Below are positions 44,835 to 54,225 of a stretch of DNA of 64,000 bases, piece after piece; within the stretch, counting starts at the first letter, position 1; every line of letters starts with the position of its first letter. The translations under genes were made by a program, and so were the position numbers. Origin of the DNA: C-114 sp963719285 (GTDB taxonomy: Bacteria > Chloroflexota > Limnocylindria > Limnocylindrales > CSP1-4); the NCBI GenBank assembly GCA_963719285.1, contig CAVRBO010000001.1, positions 806,001-870,000 on the forward strand, given 5' to 3'. The notes beneath the pieces are model-generated. The model searched no databases. It worked only from the letters and a program-made list of their open reading frames with translations, and was not told where the DNA came from.

Positions 44835-45665
44835 TCACTTTCCCGACTTCAGTTCGAAGGTGCCCTCGATCGTCCTGGCGAGGTCGATCCGGGCGAGGTT
44901 TGCCTCGCCCTGCTTGATCAGGATGCTCCGCAGGAGCCGCACCTGGCCGGGGACCATGGACGGTGGCCGAAGGGTCGGCGTGTAGATGCCGAACGTCGCG
45001 ATCCAGCCATCCTTGCCACTCGACACGACGAAGCCGGCCTCGTCGCCCACCGTCACGTCGAGGGCGGCGGCTCCGCTCGCGAGATCGGCCGGCTGGAGCG
45101 AGCCCAGTCGGGTCGCGACGTCCAGGTCGATCGGATCGAGGACCGAGCCGACGGACAGGCCCGCGGCCGTCGTGCGAGTGTCGCTGATGACCCGCAGGTC
45201 GGCGATCGCCGCGGCCTTCTCGTCGCCGGCCGGCGCGAACAGGAGGCCGGCCCGGTCGACGAGGAAGCGCGACTCCCCCGCGGCCCAGATGAGGATCGGC
45301 TGGCGCTCGTCGATGTGGACGCGGACCGTGTCCGGGAGCTCGATCGAGACCTGGGCGTCACCGACGGTGGGGATCGCCAGCAACGCATCGGCCAGCGTGT
45401 CCGTCCGCAGGCGGACGAGGTTGGTCCCCTGCGGGAGCGCGAGAGCGGCCGTCACGGCGTCCTCGGGCGTGTAGTGCTCGCCGTCGATACGGAGGTGGTG
45501 GAACGTGAACGCGCCCGTACCCACGACCCCGTAGGTGCCCGCCGCGCACAGGAGCATGAGCAGGATCGCCCCGGCGCGGAGCGGTGTCATCCCGGCCGAC
45601 CGACGCTTGATGCCGCCGCCCCGGGGGGTGCGGGCGGGCGGGCGGCGGCCGGACCGGACGCTCAC
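44835..45665 (-). CDS. ftsQ: Cell division protein FtsQ / DivIB
   Basis: FtsQ is a single-pass membrane protein that links division proteins. The 276-residue protein has a basic N-terminus (~1-32), a membrane helix (~35-55), a POTRA domain beginning FHHLRIDGEHYTPEDAV, and the DTVRVHIDERQPILIW strand typical of FtsQ/DivIB. Sequence is weakly conserved in this family; position between ddl and sbp-ftsA supports the call. The GTG at 45663-45665 overlaps the ddl stop. Confidence 0.88.
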   Translation of the reverse strand: MSVRSGRRPPARTPRGGGIKRRSAGMTPLRAGAILLMLLCAAGTYGVVGTGAFTFHHLRIDGEHYTPEDAVTAALALPQGTNLVRLRTDTLADALLAIPTVGDAQVSIELPDTVRVHIDERQPILIWAAGESRFLVDRAGLLFAPAGDEKAAAIADLRVISDTRTTAAGLSVGSVLDPIDLDVATRLGSLQPADLASGAAALDVTVGDEAGFVVSSGKDGWIATFGIYTPTLRPPSMVPGQVRLLRSILIKQGEANLARIDLARTIEGTFELKSGK

Positions 45666-46786
45666 CGGGGCAGGTCCGAGGGTTCGAGCCGGCGGCCGAC
45701 CCGCGCGGCGTGATGCTCGAGGGCCAGGGTCACCACCCGCTCGCACACGGCCGTGAAGTCGAGGCCGGACGCCGCCGGCATGGTCGGGAACAGGCTGATC
45801 GGGGTGAAGCCCGGGATCGTGTTGATCTCGCTCAGGTAGATCTCGTCGTCGACCACCAGGAAATCGACCCGCGCGAACCCCTCCGCCCCGATCGAGCGAT
45901 AGGCATCCCGGGCGATCTTCAGGATCGTCGCCCGCGTGGTCGCGGGGACCTCGGCCCGGGTCGTCGTCTCGGACAGGCCGACCGTGTACTTCGCGGCGTA
46001 GTCATAGAACTCGTGCCCGGCGACGATCTCGCCGGGGCCGTACAGGTCGAGCGGGCCGCGATCGTGGCCGATGACCCCGACCTCGAGGTCGCGGGCACCC
46101 GCGAGGTAGCGCTCGGCGAGGGCGAGCGTGTCGTAGCGGAACGCCAGATCGAGCGCCGACGCCCGCTCCCACGTCTCATGGGCCAGGGTCATCCCGAGGC
46201 TCGAGCCGAGGCGGGCCGGCTTGATCATGAGCCGGGCGTCACCGAAGCCCGTCGCGAACGCCTCGAGCTCGCCCAGGACCGCCTGCCGCTCCGCGGCCCA
46301 GCGGGCGGCCGGGATCTCGCGCCAGTCCACCACCGGCAGGCCCAGTCCGCGGACGAGCCGCTTGAAGAGTGCCTTGTCCATGCCCAGGGCGGATGCCGCG
46401 ACACCCGAACCGGTGTACGCGAGGTCGGCCGCCTCCAGCAGCGCCTGGACCGTCCCATCCTCTCCGAACGGGCCGTGCAGGGCGATGAAGACGACCGGCA
46501 GCGGATCGCTCGCCGCAAGCCGGTCGACGGCCGCGCCGACCGGGAACGGCCCCGCCGCGCCCAGGGCGCCCGGTTCGTCGTAGGCCGATCGCTCGTGGTC
46601 GCCCGGGCGATGGTCGGCCGGCAGCCACCACCAGCGGCCGACGAGGTCGATGACGACCCGGGTCACCGCGTGGCCGGCAGCGGCGAGCGCGTCGGCGATC
46701 GCATTGCCCGACACGATCGACACGTCGTGCTCCGCCGAGGGCCCGCCGAGGAGCACGACGACCGGCACCCGGCCGTGGCCCGTCAT
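45662..46786 (-). CDS. ddl: D-alanine-D-alanine ligase
   Basis: Ddl makes the D-Ala-D-Ala dipeptide for the peptidoglycan stem. The 374-residue ATP-grasp enzyme has VLLGGPSAEHDVSIVSG, IALHGPFGEDGTVQ, KPARLGSSLGM and FARVDFLVVDDEIYLSEINTIPGFT (read in pieces). The ATG at 46784-46786 overlaps the murB stop; the long frame upstream is a murB shadow. A Tyr or Phe specificity residue could not be placed with confidence. Confidence 0.95.
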   Translation of the reverse strand: MTGHGRVPVVVLLGGPSAEHDVSIVSGNAIADALAAAGHAVTRVVIDLVGRWWWLPADHRPGDHERSAYDEPGALGAAGPFPVGAAVDRLAASDPLPVVFIALHGPFGEDGTVQALLEAADLAYTGSGVAASALGMDKALFKRLVRGLGLPVVDWREIPAARWAAERQAVLGELEAFATGFGDARLMIKPARLGSSLGMTLAHETWERASALDLAFRYDTLALAERYLAGARDLEVGVIGHDRGPLDLYGPGEIVAGHEFYDYAAKYTVGLSETTTRAEVPATTRATILKIARDAYRSIGAEGFARVDFLVVDDEIYLSEINTIPGFTPISLFPTMPAASGLDFTAVCERVVTLALEHHAARVGRRLEPSDLPR

Positions 46787-47835
46787 GGAGCCACCGTCCG
46801 TCCCGGCCCGGTCCCGTCGAGCACGTCCCAGGCGGACCAGTCGCCGAGGAACACGACCTCGAACGCGAGCTCCGTCCCGGTCGTCCGGGCAACCTCCGCC
46901 CGAACGCGCTCGGCGAGGCGACGGACGTCGGCCGCCGTCCCCTTGCGGTCGTTGACGATGAAGTTGGCATGCTTCGGGCTGACCGTCGCGCCGCCCTCCG
47001 TGGCCCCCTTGAGCCCGAGGCCCTCGATCAACGCACCCGCCGATGGCCCGCTGGCCGGGTTGCGGAACACGCTGCCCGCGCTCGGGATCCCGAGCGGCTG
47101 GTGGGCCTGCCGCCAGTGGCGGATGTCGTCGAGGCGCTCCTTGATGACGTCTGGTCCGGCCGGTTCGAGCGCGAACGTGGCGGCCAGCACGATCTCGGCC
47201 GGGTCCTCCGGGGCGGTGCCGGCCCCGGGCGCCCGGGTACCGGCCGATCCTGCCTTGAACCGGCTCTCCCGGTACGCCAGCCCGAGCTCGGCCGCCGGCA
47301 GGCGGCGCTCGGACCCGTCGGCGAGCAGGACGAGCGCGGTTTCCAGGATCGCGGCGACATCGGCCCCGTGGGCGCCCGCGTTCGCCCAGACCGCGCCACC
47401 GACGCTGCCCGGGATCGCGAGCCCGAACTCGAGCCCGGACAGGCCCGCCGCCTGGGTGAGGGTCGCCGCCCTGGCCATCGGCAGGCCCGCTTCCGCGATG
47501 AGCCGGCCGTCCCCGATCTCGGCGCCCTCGGCCCGATCCTGGATGACCAGGCCACGGATCCCGGCGTCGGCGATGACGATGTTGCTGCCCCGGCCGAGCA
47601 CGACATGGGCCAGCCCGCGCGACCGGGCGAACTTCACGAGTCCGCGCAGTTCGAACGCGTTGTGGGCCACCGCGAACAGGTCGGCCGGGCCGCCCACCCG
47701 CATCGTCGTGAACCGGGCGAGGGGCTCGTCCCGCGACGTCTTCACCCCAAGCCGGCGCTGGATGTCCGTCCCGAGGGCGATCGCGTCGAACGCGGGTCGG
47801 GCCGACCCCGCCGGCCCGGCCGTCATGGCGGTCAT
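46783..47835 (-). CDS. murB: UDP-N-acetylenolpyruvoylglucosamine reductase
   Basis: MurB reduces the enolpyruvyl group to make UDP-MurNAc using FAD and NADPH. The 350-residue protein has FTTMRVGGPADLF, LGRGSNIVIADAGIRG, GLEFGLAIPGSVGGAVWANAGAHG (in pieces), AGSVFRNP and SPKHANFIVN. The ATG overlaps the murG stop by 4 bases. MurC, usually next to MurB, is not in this cluster. Confidence 0.96.
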   Translation of the reverse strand: MTAMTAGPAGSARPAFDAIALGTDIQRRLGVKTSRDEPLARFTTMRVGGPADLFAVAHNAFELRGLVKFARSRGLAHVVLGRGSNIVIADAGIRGLVIQDRAEGAEIGDGRLIAEAGLPMARAATLTQAAGLSGLEFGLAIPGSVGGAVWANAGAHGADVAAILETALVLLADGSERRLPAAELGLAYRESRFKAGSAGTRAPGAGTAPEDPAEIVLAATFALEPAGPDVIKERLDDIRHWRQAHQPLGIPSAGSVFRNPASGPSAGALIEGLGLKGATEGGATVSPKHANFIVNDRKGTAADVRRLAERVRAEVARTTGTELAFEVVFLGDWSAWDVLDGTGPGRTVAP

Positions 47836-48980
47836 CCGGGACCGCCACGCGAGAGTCGGTCGACGACCGCGGCCTCGGGCAGCGGCCGGCGCTCGGCGGC
47901 GGCAAGGACGAGCTCGGCCACGGCGTCGGCGGCGCCCGGCCGGCCGAGCGATCGGCTGGCCGCGGCCATGGCCGCGTGCGTGGACGCGTCCTCGAGGATG
48001 CCGATCGCGCCGAGGAGCGCCGCCCCGTCGAACGCTTCGTCCTCGATGAGCCGGGCCGCCCCGGCGTCGGCCAGCACGGCCGCGTTGGCCTTCTGGTGAC
48101 CAGCCGCATGGGGATACGGCACGACCACCATCGGCAGGCCGAGCGCGGTCACCTCGGCGAGGGTGGAGGAGCCGGCCCGGCCCACGACCAGATCCGCCGC
48201 TCCGAGGGCCGCGGTCATGTCGTCGCGCAGGAACGGGACCGGCCGGTAGCGCTCACGGACGCCCGCCGGAAGCGCCTCGCGCCCGGCCAGCGCTGCCGCA
48301 TAGCCCTCGTCGCCCGTGACGTGCACGACGTGGACGCGCTCGACGAGCCCGGGCAGCGCCTCGGCGACGGCGGTGTTGAACCGCCGGACGGCCTGCGAGC
48401 CTCCGAAGACGAGGAGCATCCGCTCGCCCGGCGGGATCCCGAACTGGGCCCGGGCCGCCTCGCGATCGAGCTGCCGGACTTCGCGGATGGGCGTCCCGGT
48501 CAGGTAGCACGGGCCGGACATCCGGACGGCGGCGCAGGTCGCGACGAAGCTCACCGCCAGGACGTCCGCCAGGCGGGCGGTCGCCCGGACGCTCCGTCCC
48601 GGGATGACGTTGCCCTCCCACATGACCACCGGGATGCGCAGGGGCGCGGCGGCCATGAGCACCGGGATCGCGGTATAGCCGCCGGTCGTGAAGATCGCGG
48701 CTGGCCGCTGCCGGACGAGGATCGCCGAGGCCTGCGCGACGGACGCACCGAGCCTGACCGGATCGAGGACGAGGTGGACGTCGCGCTCGGTGGTGCGCAG
48801 CGAACGGAGGACGAGCCGCTGGAACGGGATGCCCGCGCCGCCGACGAGCCCGCGCTCGAGGCCGCGATGGCCGCCCAGCCAGCGGACGTCAGCCTCGCTC
48901 CGGGCGCGCAGCGACTGGGCGACGGCCAGGGCCGGGTAGATGTGCCCGCCCGTTCCCCCGCCCGCGATCAGCAGACGCAT
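47832..48980 (-). CDS. murG: UDP-GlcNAc:undecaprenyl-PP-MurNAc-pentapeptide transferase MurG
   Basis: MurG converts lipid I to lipid II on the inner membrane face. The 382-residue protein has the G-loop IAGGGTGGHIYPALAVA, the second G-loop FGGSQAVRRFN, and VGRAGSSTLAEVTALGLPMVVVPYPHAAGHQKANA (in pieces). The ATG at 48978-48980, preceded by GGAGAAGGGG, lies inside the 3' end of ftsW, giving a 92-base overlap that is unusual here. Confidence 0.95.
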   Translation of the reverse strand: MRLLIAGGGTGGHIYPALAVAQSLRARSEADVRWLGGHRGLERGLVGGAGIPFQRLVLRSLRTTERDVHLVLDPVRLGASVAQASAILVRQRPAAIFTTGGYTAIPVLMAAAPLRIPVVMWEGNVIPGRSVRATARLADVLAVSFVATCAAVRMSGPCYLTGTPIREVRQLDREAARAQFGIPPGERMLLVFGGSQAVRRFNTAVAEALPGLVERVHVVHVTGDEGYAAALAGREALPAGVRERYRPVPFLRDDMTAALGAADLVVGRAGSSTLAEVTALGLPMVVVPYPHAAGHQKANAAVLADAGAARLIEDEAFDGAALLGAIGILEDASTHAAMAAASRSLGRPGAADAVAELVLAAAERRPLPEAAVVDRLSRGGPG

Positions 48981-50151
48981 CGTTCCAGGTCCCCTTCTCC
49001 ACGGTCTCGCGCGACACCGACAGGAGGATCCCGACGGCGGTGAGGGTGATCGCCAGCGACGACCCACCCGCGCTGACGAACGGCAGTGTGATCCCGGTCA
49101 CCGGCAGCAGCGCCACCACGACCCCGATATTGATGAACGCCTGGACGCAGATCCAGGCGGTGACACCGGCGGCCAGGAGGGCGCCGAACGTGTCCGGGGC
49201 ACCGAGCGCGATCCGGATCCCCTGGTAGCCGATGACGACGAACAGGAAGATGACGAGGGCCGCGCCGACGAGGCCGAACTCCTCGCCGATGATCGCGAAG
49301 ATGAAGTCGTTGTACGCGTTCGGGAGGTGGCCGGCCGCCAGGCGGCTCTCCCCGAGCCCGGACCCGAAGAGCCCGCCGAGCCCCAGCGCCAGCAGTCCCT
49401 GGATCGTGTGGAAGCCGCTGCCGGTCGGGTCGCTCCACGGATCGATGAATGCGCGCACGCGCGTGAGCGCATAGGAATGCGTCGCGATGAACGCGGCCGC
49501 GCCCAGGAAGACCGTCCCGCCGAGCGCTCCCAGGTGGAATAGGTTGGCGCCCGCCACGAAGAACATGACCATGGCCGTGCCGGCGAGGACCGTCGCCGTG
49601 CCGATGTCCGGCTCGCGCAGGACCAGGAGGATGACCGGTCCGGCGATGACCAGGAACACGATCGTCCCGCCCCACAGCGCGCGGACCCCACTCCCGCGCT
49701 TGGCGAACCAGTGGGCGAGGTAGACGACGACGGCGAGCTTGGCGATCTCGGCCGGATGGAACAGCGGCAGCGGCCCGATGCGGAGGAACCGGGCGGACCC
49801 GCCGACGACGTAGTTGAGCGACGGTACGAACACGACGACGACCAGCAGGACGATCGCCACGACGAACAGCGGGACCGAGACGAGCCGCCAGTAGCGGTAG
49901 TCGACGCGGGTCACGACGACCATCGAGATGAGGCCGAGCGCGGCCCACACGACCTGCGGGCCGACGACCTTGAACTGGTCGTCGTCGCTGAGATAGGAGG
50001 TCATGGCCGAGGACGAATAGACCATCAGCACCCCGATCGCGACGAGCCCGATCACCGCGATGAGGAACACGTAGTCGGGTTGATGCTGCTCGCGCCTGAG
50101 CGTGTTCGTCCGGCTGCGGTCGGGCGCCAGGGAGCGGGCGAGGGCCGTCAC
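48889..50151 (-). CDS. ftsW: Peptidoglycan glycosyltransferase FtsW (SEDS family)
   Basis: FtsW polymerises glycan strands at the septum with a class B PBP. The 420-residue protein has ten hydrophobic segments, the SEDS motifs GPLPLFHPAEIAKLAVVVYLA (pieces), LREPDIGTATVL, AYNDFIFAIIGEEFGLVGA and TGITLPFVSAGGSSL. After SVSRETVEKG the frame continues another ~35 residues of Arg/Pro-rich sequence inside murG, which may be a natural tail or the result of a lost stop. The GTG start overlaps the murD stop. Confidence 0.95.
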   Translation of the reverse strand: MTALARSLAPDRSRTNTLRREQHQPDYVFLIAVIGLVAIGVLMVYSSSAMTSYLSDDDQFKVVGPQVVWAALGLISMVVVTRVDYRYWRLVSVPLFVVAIVLLVVVVFVPSLNYVVGGSARFLRIGPLPLFHPAEIAKLAVVVYLAHWFAKRGSGVRALWGGTIVFLVIAGPVILLVLREPDIGTATVLAGTAMVMFFVAGANLFHLGALGGTVFLGAAAFIATHSYALTRVRAFIDPWSDPTGSGFHTIQGLLALGLGGLFGSGLGESRLAAGHLPNAYNDFIFAIIGEEFGLVGAALVIFLFVVIGYQGIRIALGAPDTFGALLAAGVTAWICVQAFINIGVVVALLPVTGITLPFVSAGGSSLAITLTAVGILLSVSRETVEKGTWNDASADRGRGNGRAHLPGPGRRPVAARPERG

Positions 50152-51728
50152 CGGTCGCGCTCCGCCGAGGCGGCCCGTCGGGCGGCGACGGCGGCCACGG
50201 CCGCCCTGAAGGAATGTCCGCGCGCCGCGTAGTCGGTGAACATGTCGAACGAGGCGGCCGCCGGGCTCAGGAGCACGGTCGGCATGCGGCCGCCGGGCGA
50301 GGCGAGGTCCCGGGCCAGCGCATCGGCCCGTTCCACCGCCGCTCCCAGGGACGCGGCCCGTTCGATCGAGGCGAGGCCGGCGTCGCGGAAGAGGCGCTCG
50401 AGCACGGACCCGCTCTCCCCGATGAGGACCGCCGCCGCCGCCCGGTCCGCCACGACCGAGGCCAGGCTCGACAGGTCCACGCCCTTGTCGCGGCCGCCGG
50501 CGATGAGCACGATCGGTGGCTCGAAGGCGCGCAGGGCGGCTTCGACGGCGTCCGGCTGGGTGCCCATCGAATCGTTGACGAACCGCACGCCGTCGATCGT
50601 CGCGACGGTCTCGAGCCGGTGCTCCACGCCTGTGAACGCGGCGGCCGCCCGGCGGATCGCATCCGGGGCGACGCCGAACAGCAGTCCGACCGCCACGGCC
50701 GCCATCGCGTTGGCGACGTTGTGGCGGCCCGGGATCCCGAGCTCGGCGATCGGCATGACCCGCCCGGCTGGGCGACCGGCCGGCGCGTCGCCCCGGATCG
50801 ACGGCAGCGGCTCGACCCCGTCCGCCACGATCCAGCCGTCGACCAGGCCGACCCCACCCGGGCGCGGCGCGGCCGTCCCATAGAAGATCGCGCGTGCGCG
50901 CGTCGCGCCGGCATAGCCGATGACGACCGGATCGTCGGCGTTGAGCACCACGGCACCGTCGTGGTGGACGAGCTCCGCGAGCAGCCGCTTGACCCGCCGG
51001 TACGCCTCGACCGACCCGTGACGATCCAGGTGGTCCGAGGTCACGTTCGTGTACACGGCCACGGTCGTGCCACGGGACAGCGTGGGCAGCTGGAGCTCGG
51101 ACAACTCGACGACGACCCGGTGGTCGGGCGTGAGCCGCGGCAGCAGGTCGACGAGTGGCCGGCCGATATTCCCGCCGAGTTCGACCGGATGCGTCGGGTC
51201 GGCGGCGAGGATGGCCGCCGCGAGCGCCGAGGTGGTCGTCTTGCCCTTCGTGCCCGTCACGCCGATCGTCGGCGCCGGACAGAGGCGCAGGAACAGGTCC
51301 ACCTCGGAGACGAGCGCCGGGACCGCACGGTCACCGGTGCGGCGCGCCGCCACCATCGCCGCCAGGGCGGCCCGGAGGCGCGGCTCGGTCGTCGGGAAGT
51401 CGGGGTTGATCGACGGTGAGGTCGCCACGAGGGAGGCTCCCGCGAGCGCCGTCGCCGGGTCCACGTCCGGGCCCGCGGCGAGATGCAGGGGCTCCGCGCC
51501 GGCCCCCGCCGACGCGTCGGCCATCGCCGACCCGAGCTCAGCGGCGGGCCGCCCGTCGTACGCCGTCACGATCGCCCCGGCCGCCCGGAAGAACCGCACG
51601 AGCGAGATCCCGCTGCGGGCCAGGCCGAGCACGGTCACCGGACGGCCACGCAACGCGCCGGCCTGCACGTCCGCCAGGCGAAGCGCGTCGAGGTCGATCG
51701 GTCGCTCGGTCGTCGCCATCATCGCCAT
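50148..51728 (-). CDS. murD: UDP-N-acetylmuramoyl-L-alanine-D-glutamate ligase
   Basis: MurD adds D-Glu to UDP-MurNAc-L-Ala. The 526-residue Mur ligase has VLGLARSGISLVRFF, the P-loop GVTGTKGKTTTSALAA, ELSELQLPTL, and the central-domain YTNVTSDHLDRHGSVEAY and FVNDSMGTQPDAVEAAL (in pieces), where SMGT replaces the common SKAT. It is longer than the usual ~450 residues. Three ATG codons (51728, 51722, 51719) could start it; the first is listed. Confidence 0.93.
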   Translation of the reverse strand: MAMMATTERPIDLDALRLADVQAGALRGRPVTVLGLARSGISLVRFFRAAGAIVTAYDGRPAAELGSAMADASAGAGAEPLHLAAGPDVDPATALAGASLVATSPSINPDFPTTEPRLRAALAAMVAARRTGDRAVPALVSEVDLFLRLCPAPTIGVTGTKGKTTTSALAAAILAADPTHPVELGGNIGRPLVDLLPRLTPDHRVVVELSELQLPTLSRGTTVAVYTNVTSDHLDRHGSVEAYRRVKRLLAELVHHDGAVVLNADDPVVIGYAGATRARAIFYGTAAPRPGGVGLVDGWIVADGVEPLPSIRGDAPAGRPAGRVMPIAELGIPGRHNVANAMAAVAVGLLFGVAPDAIRRAAAAFTGVEHRLETVATIDGVRFVNDSMGTQPDAVEAALRAFEPPIVLIAGGRDKGVDLSSLASVVADRAAAAVLIGESGSVLERLFRDAGLASIERAASLGAAVERADALARDLASPGGRMPTVLLSPAAASFDMFTDYAARGHSFRAAVAAVAARRAASAERDR

Positions 51729-51744
51729 CGTCCGGTCGATCCGG

Positions 51745-52732
51745 TCACGCCAGTACCTTCATCGAGGCCAGGAAGAAGGTCACCCCGAGGAGCCCGGCCA
51801 GGATCGCGATGATCCAGAAGCGCAGGGTGATCTTCTCCTCGTCCCAGCCGCCGAGCTCGAAGTGATGGTGGAGCGGCGTCATCCGGAAGATGCGCCGGCC
51901 GCCGTCGCCTTGAAGTAGGCGAACTGGAGGACGACCGAAGCTCGGTCTCCATCACGAAGATGATCCCGATCAGCGGGAGCAGGAGGAGCTGCCCGGTGAT
52001 CATCGACACGACCGCCAGCATCGCCCCGAATCCCAGCGACCCGGCGTCGCCCATGAAGATCTGGGCGGGATGGGCGTTGAACCACAGGAAGCCCAGCAGC
52101 GCCCCGATGACGATGCAGCACAGCAGCGCCAGGTTCGGCTGGAGGGGCGAGTTGAAGAGCGCGATGATGATGAACGGGACGAACGCGAACACGAGCGTGC
52201 CGCCGGCGAGCCCATCCAGTCCGTCCGTGATGTTCACCCCGTTGCTCGTGGCGATGATCGCGAACGCCGCGAACGCGATGAACACCCACGAGGCGATCTT
52301 GACGTCGCCCACGAACGGCACGGTGATCGACTCGATCGCGTAGGTGTGCTGGATCTGCTGGGCCGCGTACAGCGCGACGACGATCTGCCAGGCGAGCTTC
52401 TGGCGGACGCTGATCCCGAACCCGGTCTTGGCGTTCAGGTAGTCGTCGACGAGCCCGAGCAGGCCGACCAGCCCGAGCGCGGCGAGCGGCGCGAACGTCG
52501 ACGCATCGATGAGGTTGAACACGAGCGCGAGGACGGCGATGACCCCGATGAGCAGCGCCCCGCCCGAGGTCGGGGTGCCGGCCTTGGACATGTGGCCTTC
52601 GGGACCCTCCACCCGGATCTGCTTGGCGAAACCGAGCCAGCGCACGACCCGGATGTAACCGGGCATGAGGATCACGACGAACGCGAAGGCCAGCAGGAGC
52701 CCCTGGATGAGCTCGACGGTGCCGCCGCTCAT
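51745..52732 (-). pseudogene. mraY: Phospho-MurNAc-pentapeptide transferase MraY, frame broken twice
   Basis: MraY makes lipid I and is essential in walled bacteria. The N-terminal ~265 codons read as MraY, with SKAGTPTSGGALL, GLVDDYLN, TSNGVNITDGLDGLAGGTL and NAHPAQIFMGDAGSLGFG. After IFVMETE the frame shifts near 51937-51941, and SVVLQFAYFKAT continues one frame over; a second shift near 51898-51906 restores RIFRMTPLHHHFELGGWDEEKI through KVLA to the stop at 51745-51747. Each lesion fits a single missing base in a GC-rich stretch. Corrected length would be ~329 residues. Sequencing or assembly error is more likely than true loss. Confidence 0.85.
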
Positions 52733-54225
52733 CGGGCGGACCCGCCGCCATCGGCTGCGCCGGTGGCTCCGCCCGCCTCGCTGACCAGGCGCTCGACGAG
52801 CAGATCGAGGGCGATGCCGCGCGAGCCCTTGACGAGGATCGTGTCGCCGGCCCGCAGGCGCGGCCGCAGGATATCGAGGGCGGCGTCGGCGTCATCGGCC
52901 CGCAGGACCCGATCGGCCGGCAGGCCGGCCTCGAGCGCACCGTCGGCCAGCGCACCCGCTCCGGCGCCGACCACGATGAGCAGGCCGGCCACGTCCGCGG
53001 CCGCCCGGCCGACCTCCCGGTGGCCGCGCTCGTGGGCCTCGCCGAGCTCGAGCATCTCGCCCAGGACCGCCACCCTGCGCTTCCCCGGCAGCGTCGCCAG
53101 AAGATCCAGGGCGGCGAGCACGGAACCGGGCGACGCGTTGTAGCTGTCGTCGAGGACCGTCACGTCGCCGGCCCGGATGAGCCGGTCGCGGTGCGGGGCC
53201 GACCAGCCTTCGGCGAGACCGGCCGCGATGTCGTCGAGCGTGCAGCCTGCCGCGAGGCCCACCGCCGCCGCCGCGAGCCCATTGTGGACGCCGTGCCGGC
53301 CGAGGACCGGCGTCGCGACCGCCAGCCGCGCGCCCGCGGCCCGGAGGATGAACCGCGTCCCGTCCGCGCCGGCCGGCTCCAGCCGCTCCGCGCCGACATC
53401 GGCGCCCGGCTCGAACCCGTAGGTCAGGACACGGGCGCCCGTGGCGCCGGCCATCGCCGCCACGCGCGGGTCGTCCGCGTTCAGCACGGCGGTCCCGTCG
53501 GACGGGAGGGCCTCGACCAGTTCCGCCTTCGCCCTGGCCACGGCCTCGATCGTCCCGATCCGGCTCAGGTGGACCGGCTGGACGGCCGTCACGACGCCGA
53601 CCCGCGGCACCGCCATCGCGGCCAGGTCGGCGATCTCGCCACCGGCGTACATGCCCATCTCGAGGACCGCGGCCTCGTGCTCGGGACCCAGCCGCAGGAG
53701 CGTCAGCGGCAGGCCGATCTCGTTGTTCCGGTTGCCCTCGCTCCGGAGCGTCGTGAAGCGCCGGCCGAGGACCGTCGCGACTGCCTCCTTGGTCGACGTC
53801 TTGGCGATGCTCCCGGTGACCCCGACGACGAACGGGGCGAACCGGCGCCGCCACGCCCCGCCGAGCGCCCCGAGCGCTCGCAGGCCGTCGGCCACCAGGA
53901 CGACCGTCACATCGCCGAGCCCGTCGAGGGTCGCCCCGTCCGGGACCCGGCTGACGAGCAGGGCTCCGGCTCCGGCGGCGGCGGCCTGGGCGAGATGAGC
54001 GTGCCCGTCGGTACGCTCCCCGGGCAGGGCCACGAAGGCCTGGCCGGGCTCGACGGCGCGGGAATCGACGGACCCGCCCCGGATCGGCCGGTCGCTCGAC
54101 CGGAGGAGGCGGCCGCCCGTGACGTGGGCGATGTCGGCGGCCGAGAAGGCGGGCTCGGCGACCCCGCCCCACGGTCGCGGGCGTGGGTCACTCACGCTCG
54201 GAAGTGTCGCATAGGCCGCGCTCAC
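52729..54225 (-). CDS. murF: UDP-N-acetylmuramoyl-tripeptide-D-alanyl-D-alanine ligase
   Basis: MurF adds D-Ala-D-Ala to complete the UDP-MurNAc-pentapeptide. The 498-residue Mur ligase has GGSVDSRAVEPGQAFVALPG, the P-loop GVTGSIAKTSTKE, TLRSEGNRNNEIGLPLTLL, VLEMGMYAGGEI and DDSYNASPGSVLAALDLL. The GTG at 54223-54225 overlaps the PBP stop as GTGA. In most dcw clusters murE sits between the PBP gene and murF; here the two are directly overlapped. Confidence 0.95.
   Translation of the reverse strand: MSAAYATLPSVSDPRPRPWGGVAEPAFSAADIAHVTGGRLLRSSDRPIRGGSVDSRAVEPGQAFVALPGERTDGHAHLAQAAAAGAGALLVSRVPDGATLDGLGDVTVVLVADGLRALGALGGAWRRRFAPFVVGVTGSIAKTSTKEAVATVLGRRFTTLRSEGNRNNEIGLPLTLLRLGPEHEAAVLEMGMYAGGEIADLAAMAVPRVGVVTAVQPVHLSRIGTIEAVARAKAELVEALPSDGTAVLNADDPRVAAMAGATGARVLTYGFEPGADVGAERLEPAGADGTRFILRAAGARLAVATPVLGRHGVHNGLAAAAVGLAAGCTLDDIAAGLAEGWSAPHRDRLIRAGDVTVLDDSYNASPGSVLAALDLLATLPGKRRVAVLGEMLELGEAHERGHREVGRAAADVAGLLIVVGAGAGALADGALEAGLPADRVLRADDADAALDILRPRLRAGDTILVKGSRGIALDLLVERLVSEAGGATGAADGGGSAR

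Noticed and set aside
49700..50232. Plus-strand Asp/Arg-rich open frames opposite ftsW
   Set aside because: They mirror membrane-segment codons on the other strand and have no independent start signals.
51890..51950. Programmed frameshifting in mraY
   Set aside because: Two separate shifts in ordinary GC runs, with no slippery heptamer or stimulatory structure, fit error better.
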